Below are positions 47,301-49,536 of a stretch of DNA of 49,536 nt, in pieces; the stretch's first letter is position 1; the number at the start of each line of letters is the position of its first letter. The notes beneath the pieces were generated by a model that was given only the letters and a program-made list of their open reading frames with translations, ran no database searches and had not been told where the DNA came from. The stretch spans positions 1 through 49,536 of the forward strand of contig CATNDJ010000014.1 of assembly GCA_950097265.1 (NCBI GenBank), read 5' to 3'. The DNA is from an uncultured Oscillibacter sp. GTDB lineage: Bacteria > Bacillota > Clostridia > Oscillospirales > Oscillospiraceae. A program made the translations under genes and the position numbers.

Positions 47301-47664
47301 GCGGCTCAACACGGCGCTTTCGGAGCTGACCAGCGAGGAGATTGCCGCCGACATCATCAGCCTCATCCGGCGCTACGCCCTGGGGGCGGAGCTTATCGGC
47401 CACGAGGCCCGCATCCGCCGGGCGGTGGACAAGCTGAAGCGTGCCCACAAGTTCACGAAGCAGGAGCTGAACTGGCTGGCCCGGATGGAAAAGTACCTGA
47501 TGGAAGAATCCGTTTTAAATGTGAGCGTCTTTGACGAGGACAGCCGCTTTAAAAGCGCCGGGGGCTTCGCGAAGATTGATAAAGTGTTTACAAATCAGCT
47601 GAAGGATGTCGTACAGGAGCTGAACGAGTACCTGTACGATGACGGAGGGAGAATTGCGCAATGA
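44392..47664 (+). CDS. hsdR: Type I restriction enzyme R subunit (EcoEI-like)
   Basis: This 1090-residue subunit cuts unmodified DNA after ATP-driven translocation. Domains in order: a DUF4145/HEPN-like N-terminus with ALRKARNKAVHDNYES (about 85-100); an Ala/Glu-rich linker (about 140-185); the nuclease with ADYALFAGEKMIAVVEAKAE (about 244-263; D..ExK); DEAD-like helicase Walker A LAMATGTGKTRTVLG (about 399-413), DLVIVDEAHRGYL (about 503) and KIALTATPA; helicase C-domain with TVDLLTTGIDVPE and EQMLGRATRLC; and the C-terminal EcoEI-type domain. AAGGAGTGATTCG precedes ATG 44392. The DUF4145 fusion marks the IB-like type. Confidence 0.95.
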   Translation: MESNFCFLDKDFPVLAQFGKNAESYLYSDSNSCLMKLGMIGETIVNLMFTYDKIPLPRENTAVERINVLAREGLLARDLTSILHALRKARNKAVHDNYESVSDGKALLEMAYSLCEWFMQTYGDWNYQSRPFVLPLKEEPASRQDRAAEEREEIRLAEQAEQAAASAAPVAKAERRRQAASAANQRQKSEAETRYLIDQQLRQVGWEADTENLRYSKGVRPAKGRNLAIAEWPTDSRLGNRGRADYALFAGEKMIAVVEAKAEHQDIPSVLDYQGKDYPRCIREKDAPYQIGTWGSYKVPFTFATNGRPYLEQYRTKSGVWFLDLREPSNAPKPLRGWIGPEGLLELLGKDIEKGNRALRAAPYDLLRDRDGLNLREYQIRAIRAAEEAIMDGKRSVLLAMATGTGKTRTVLGLIYRFLESKRFRRILFLVDRTALGEQAQDVFKEVKLAELMTLDELYNIKGLQDQDVERETRVHIATVQGMVRRILYNDGEGKMPAVTDYDLVIVDEAHRGYLLDKEMSGAEALYRDQRDYQSKYRSVIEYFDAVKIALTATPALQTTEIFGQPVFKYTYREAVIEGYLVDHDAPHSLVTRLRDEGIHYKAGDTVTVYDPVTGELTNGELLEDELDFDIEDFNKKVVSESFNRTVLEEIARDIDPENVREQGKTLIYAVNDAHADMIVDILKTIYSKLGVDNDAVMKITGSAGGGDPKKVQEAIKRFKNETYPSVAVTVDLLTTGIDVPEITTLVFLRRVKSRILFEQMLGRATRLCPEIHKTHFEIYDPVGVYESLDPVSTMKPVTVNPAATYAQLLDGLEELRDEDHIKHQVNQIAAKLQRQRRRLSAGALEHFAGMTGGLDPARFLAELLQKPPEEAKACLLGHRDLFDLLQRERTAGGRPVVVSDAEDELLSHTRGYGFGGRPEDYLDAFSEYVRSNMNEIAALHVVCTRPKDLTRESLKNLRLTLDREGFTVRRLNTALSELTSEEIAADIISLIRRYALGAELIGHEARIRRAVDKLKRAHKFTKQELNWLARMEKYLMEESVLNVSVFDEDSRFKSAGGFAKIDKVFTNQLKDVVQELNEYLYDDGGRIAQ

Positions 47665-47906
47665 ACATTGAATTCTTTTTGCAAAGAGTGTTTTTCTATA
47701 TGCAGAATCCAAATCAAATACTTCCAACTGTGAAGGATGCAGAGCAGGCGATGGAAGTTGAAAAGATGCGGAAGGGGGTTTCTGATCTATTTGAGGCCAG
47801 AAGAAGAATCGACAAAGAAAACCAGGGGATTGCGTTGGAAGTACTCTGCCTTGAGCTTGCTCATCAAGTGACAAAGGACCGGCAGGAGAACGGAGGTTTG
47901 CAATGA
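47661..47906 (+). CDS. Unknown 81-residue protein between hsdR and hsdM
   Basis: This small protein overlaps hsdR by 4 bases (ATGA) and hsdM by another 4, so it is built into the operon's translational chain. It is AT-richer than its neighbours by eye. It is predicted helical: FFLQRVFFYMQNPNQILP, then DAEQAMEVEKMRKGVSDLF and ALEVLCLELAHQVTKDRQEN. It has no cysteine pattern and no transmembrane helix. I know no family. Possible roles include an assembly or inhibitory factor for the restriction complex, but this is only position-based. Confidence 0.7.
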   Translation: MNIEFFLQRVFFYMQNPNQILPTVKDAEQAMEVEKMRKGVSDLFEARRRIDKENQGIALEVLCLELAHQVTKDRQENGGLQ

Positions 47907-49324
47907 CCACCCAGGAAATCGTCTCAAAGCTCTGGAATCTCTGCAACGTCCTGCGGGACGACGGCATTACCTATCACCAGTACGTCACCGAGCTGACGTA
48001 TATTCTGTTTCTGAAAATGGCCAAGGAGACCGGAGCTGAAGTCCAGATTCCCGAGGAGTACCGCTGGGACAAGCTGACGGGGAAAAGCGGCCTGGAGCTA
48101 AAGAAGTTCTATAAAGAACTGCTGGCCTGCCTGGGGGAGAACGGCGCGGGCCGGGTCCGGGAGATTTACCAGGGCGCGGCCACCAACATCGACGAGCCCA
48201 AGAACCTGGAAAAAATCATTTCCGCCATCGACGGCCTGGACTGGTACTCCGCCCGGGAGGAGGGCCTGGGCAACCTCTACGAGGGCCTTCTGGAGAAAAA
48301 CGCCGGGGAGAAAAAGTCCGGCGCAGGCCAGTACTTCACCCCCCGGGTTCTCATCGACGTGATGACCCGCTTGATGAAGCCCCAGCCGGGGGAGCGGTGC
48401 AACGACCCCGCCTGCGGCACCTTCGGCTTCATGATCGCCGCCCACCGGTACGTGAGCGAACAGACCGACGAGTTTTTCAACCTGGGCGCGGACATGGCGA
48501 AGTTCGAGCGGGAGGAGGCGTTCTCCGGCTGCGAGCTGGTCCACGATGCTCACCGCCTGGCCCTAATGAACGCCATGCTCCACGACATCGAGGGCCCCAT
48601 CCTGCTGGGGGATACCCTGTCCAACTTCGGCAAGCAGATGTCCGGCTATGACCTGGTGCTGACGAATCCGCCCTACGGCACGAAGAAGGGCGGCGAGCGC
48701 GCCACCCGGGACGACTTCACCTTCTCCACCAGCAACAAGCAGCTCAACTTCCTCCAGCACATTTACCGCAGCCTCAAGGCCGACGGGAAGGCCCGGGCGG
48801 CGGTGGTCCTGCCGGACAACGTCCTGTTTGCCGACGGGGACGGGGAGAGAATCCGGGTGGACCTGATGGACAAATGCAATCTCCACACGGTGCTGCGCCT
48901 GCCCACCGGGATTTTCTACGCCCAGGGGGTCAAGACCAACGTGCTGTTTTTCACCCGGGGCCGGTCGGACAGGGGGAACACCAAGGAGGTCTGGTTCTAC
49001 GACCTGCGGACGAACATGCCCTCCTTCGGCAAGACGAATCCTTTGAAGACGGAGCATTTCGCGGGCTTTGAGGCGGCGTTCGAGGCGGAGGACCGCCGGG
49101 CCGTTCAGGACGAACGGTGGAGCGTGGCCAGCCGGGAGGAGATCGCCGCCAAGGGAAACAGCCTGGACCTGGGGCTGATCCGGGACGACTCGGTTTTGGA
49201 TTACAGCGACCTGCCGGACCCGGCGGAGAGCGCCGAGGAAGCCGCCGCGCAGCTGGAGGAGGCGGTGGACCTGCTGAACAGTGTGGCCCGGGAGCTGAGA
49301 ACGCTGATGGGGGCAAATGAATGA
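47903..49324 (+). CDS. hsdM: Type I modification methyltransferase M subunit
   Basis: This 473-residue N6-adenine methylase modifies the recognition site and forms the M2S core. It has the N-terminal HsdM helical domain (TQEIVSKLWNLCNVLRDDGI, YVTELTYILFLKMAKE), motif region GQYFTPRVLIDVMTRLMKP (about 138-157), SAM-binding motif I DPACGTFGFMIAAHRY (about 168-183) and catalytic motif IV LVLTNPPYGTKKGG (about 250-263). The motif I loop usually reads DPxCGTGGFL, so a Gly is replaced by Phe here. NPPY is intact. It is coupled by ATGA to the unknown ORF and to hsdS. Confidence 0.95.
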   Translation: MTTQEIVSKLWNLCNVLRDDGITYHQYVTELTYILFLKMAKETGAEVQIPEEYRWDKLTGKSGLELKKFYKELLACLGENGAGRVREIYQGAATNIDEPKNLEKIISAIDGLDWYSAREEGLGNLYEGLLEKNAGEKKSGAGQYFTPRVLIDVMTRLMKPQPGERCNDPACGTFGFMIAAHRYVSEQTDEFFNLGADMAKFEREEAFSGCELVHDAHRLALMNAMLHDIEGPILLGDTLSNFGKQMSGYDLVLTNPPYGTKKGGERATRDDFTFSTSNKQLNFLQHIYRSLKADGKARAAVVLPDNVLFADGDGERIRVDLMDKCNLHTVLRLPTGIFYAQGVKTNVLFFTRGRSDRGNTKEVWFYDLRTNMPSFGKTNPLKTEHFAGFEAAFEAEDRRAVQDERWSVASREEIAAKGNSLDLGLIRDDSVLDYSDLPDPAESAEEAAAQLEEAVDLLNSVARELRTLMGANE

Positions 49325-49536
49325 TACCAGGGAATTGGTGCTGGACTACGTTGAAACACATTGCAAGATGGGGATCAGGAGGAACACCTTCCAGGAAAAG
49401 AATTGAGTATTATAATGGGAGTATTCCCTGGATAAAAACGGGGGAATTAAATGATGATTTTATATACACAACGGAAGAACATATATCGGAAGAAGCGGTT
49501 TCCAATTCAAGTGCGAAGGTTTTTCCCGCGAATACA
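49321..49536 (+). CDS. hsdS: Type I restriction specificity subunit, 5' part
   Basis: The frame opens at ATG 49321, overlapping the hsdM stop by ATGA, and stays open to the window edge (72 codons). It encodes MIPGNWCWTTLKHIARWGSG, then GTPSRKRIEYYNGSIPWIKT, GELNDDFIYTTEEHIS. This is the classic start of an HsdS target-recognition domain (W..L..ia..GsGgTPsr....yy.G.IPWikt.eL.d). The subunit decides which DNA sequence is methylated and cut. The DNA is clearly AT-richer than hsdR/hsdM, as is usual for exchanged recognition domains. Another frame from 49317 stops after 29 codons and is not used. The 3' end lies outside the window. Confidence 0.93.
   Translation, partial: MIPGNWCWTTLKHIARWGSGGTPSRKRIEYYNGSIPWIKTGELNDDFIYTTEEHISEEAVSNSSAKVFPANT

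Noticed and set aside
49317-49406. 29-codon frame starting at ATG 49317
   Set aside because: It overlaps hsdS, which has the proper ATGA junction with hsdM and clear HsdS residues in the other frame.
1-49536. tRNA, rRNA or transposase genes
   Set aside because: None could be recognised on either strand; I cannot run a covariance model search, which would be the decisive test for RNA genes.

Overview
The window looks like a chromosomal segment of a GC-rich, spore-forming Clostridia bacterium. The closest fit is the Oscillospiraceae (Oscillibacter / Flavonifractor / Lawsonibacter-like genera). I infer this from gene content and order: a yabP-yabQ-divIC-S1 cluster, a SpoVB-like flippase, long-form HPF, HemZ, XpaC/TelA and a class-II GalT. 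Base composition is high in GC by eye. Signals are Gram-positive in style: AGGAGG ribosome sites and TTGNNN-17-TATAAT promoters. There is no tRNA, rRNA, CRISPR array or transposase that I can support.

1-24.9 kb is mostly core genome. It opens with the 3' end of a HExxHH metallopeptidase gene and a leftward Nudix pair. Next come murI-DUF1934-argS, a DUF6512 membrane protein, an XpaC/TelA/TPM envelope-stress-like operon, a leftward degV, and a long rightward run: recJ, rel, dtd, an MBL-fold hydrolase, hemZ, a uridine-kinase-like gene, a zinc-ribbon protein and purine nucleoside phosphorylase. The sporulation/division cluster follows (spoVB-like, mazG, hup, rqcP, yabP, yabQ, divIC, S1 protein), then hpf. 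It preserves the order known from the Bacillus subtilis yabM-yabR region, with hup inserted.

24.9-28.8 kb is leftward: galK-galT (galactose use by the Leloir pathway) preceded by a membrane dipeptidase gene.

28.9-35.4 kb is accessory. It holds a regulator that reads as an AbrB-like hairpin domain plus a SARP-type winged helix split by an apparent +1 frameshift; three consecutive genes of no recognised family; a zinc-macrodomain/class-M sirtuin pair (reversible ADP-ribosylation); and, facing them, a SIR2-like/TPR protein with the layout of NAD-depleting phage-defence proteins.

35.5-44.1 kb appears to be one sugar-sensing and uptake unit. A four-gene operon (membrane-anchored sugar-binding protein, NarL-type histidine kinase, response regulator, second solute-binding protein) sits directly upstream of a complete mannose-family PTS (EIIA, EIIB, EIIC, EIID). 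A small membrane protein and a Cof-type HAD phosphatase follow. Two TGACAAA-containing sites upstream of a promoter with a -10 but no clear -35 suggest that the response regulator activates the PTS.

44.4-49.5 kb is a type I restriction-modification operon, hsdR - an 81-codon extra ORF - hsdM - hsdS, all joined by ATGA overlaps; hsdS runs off the window and is clearly AT-richer.
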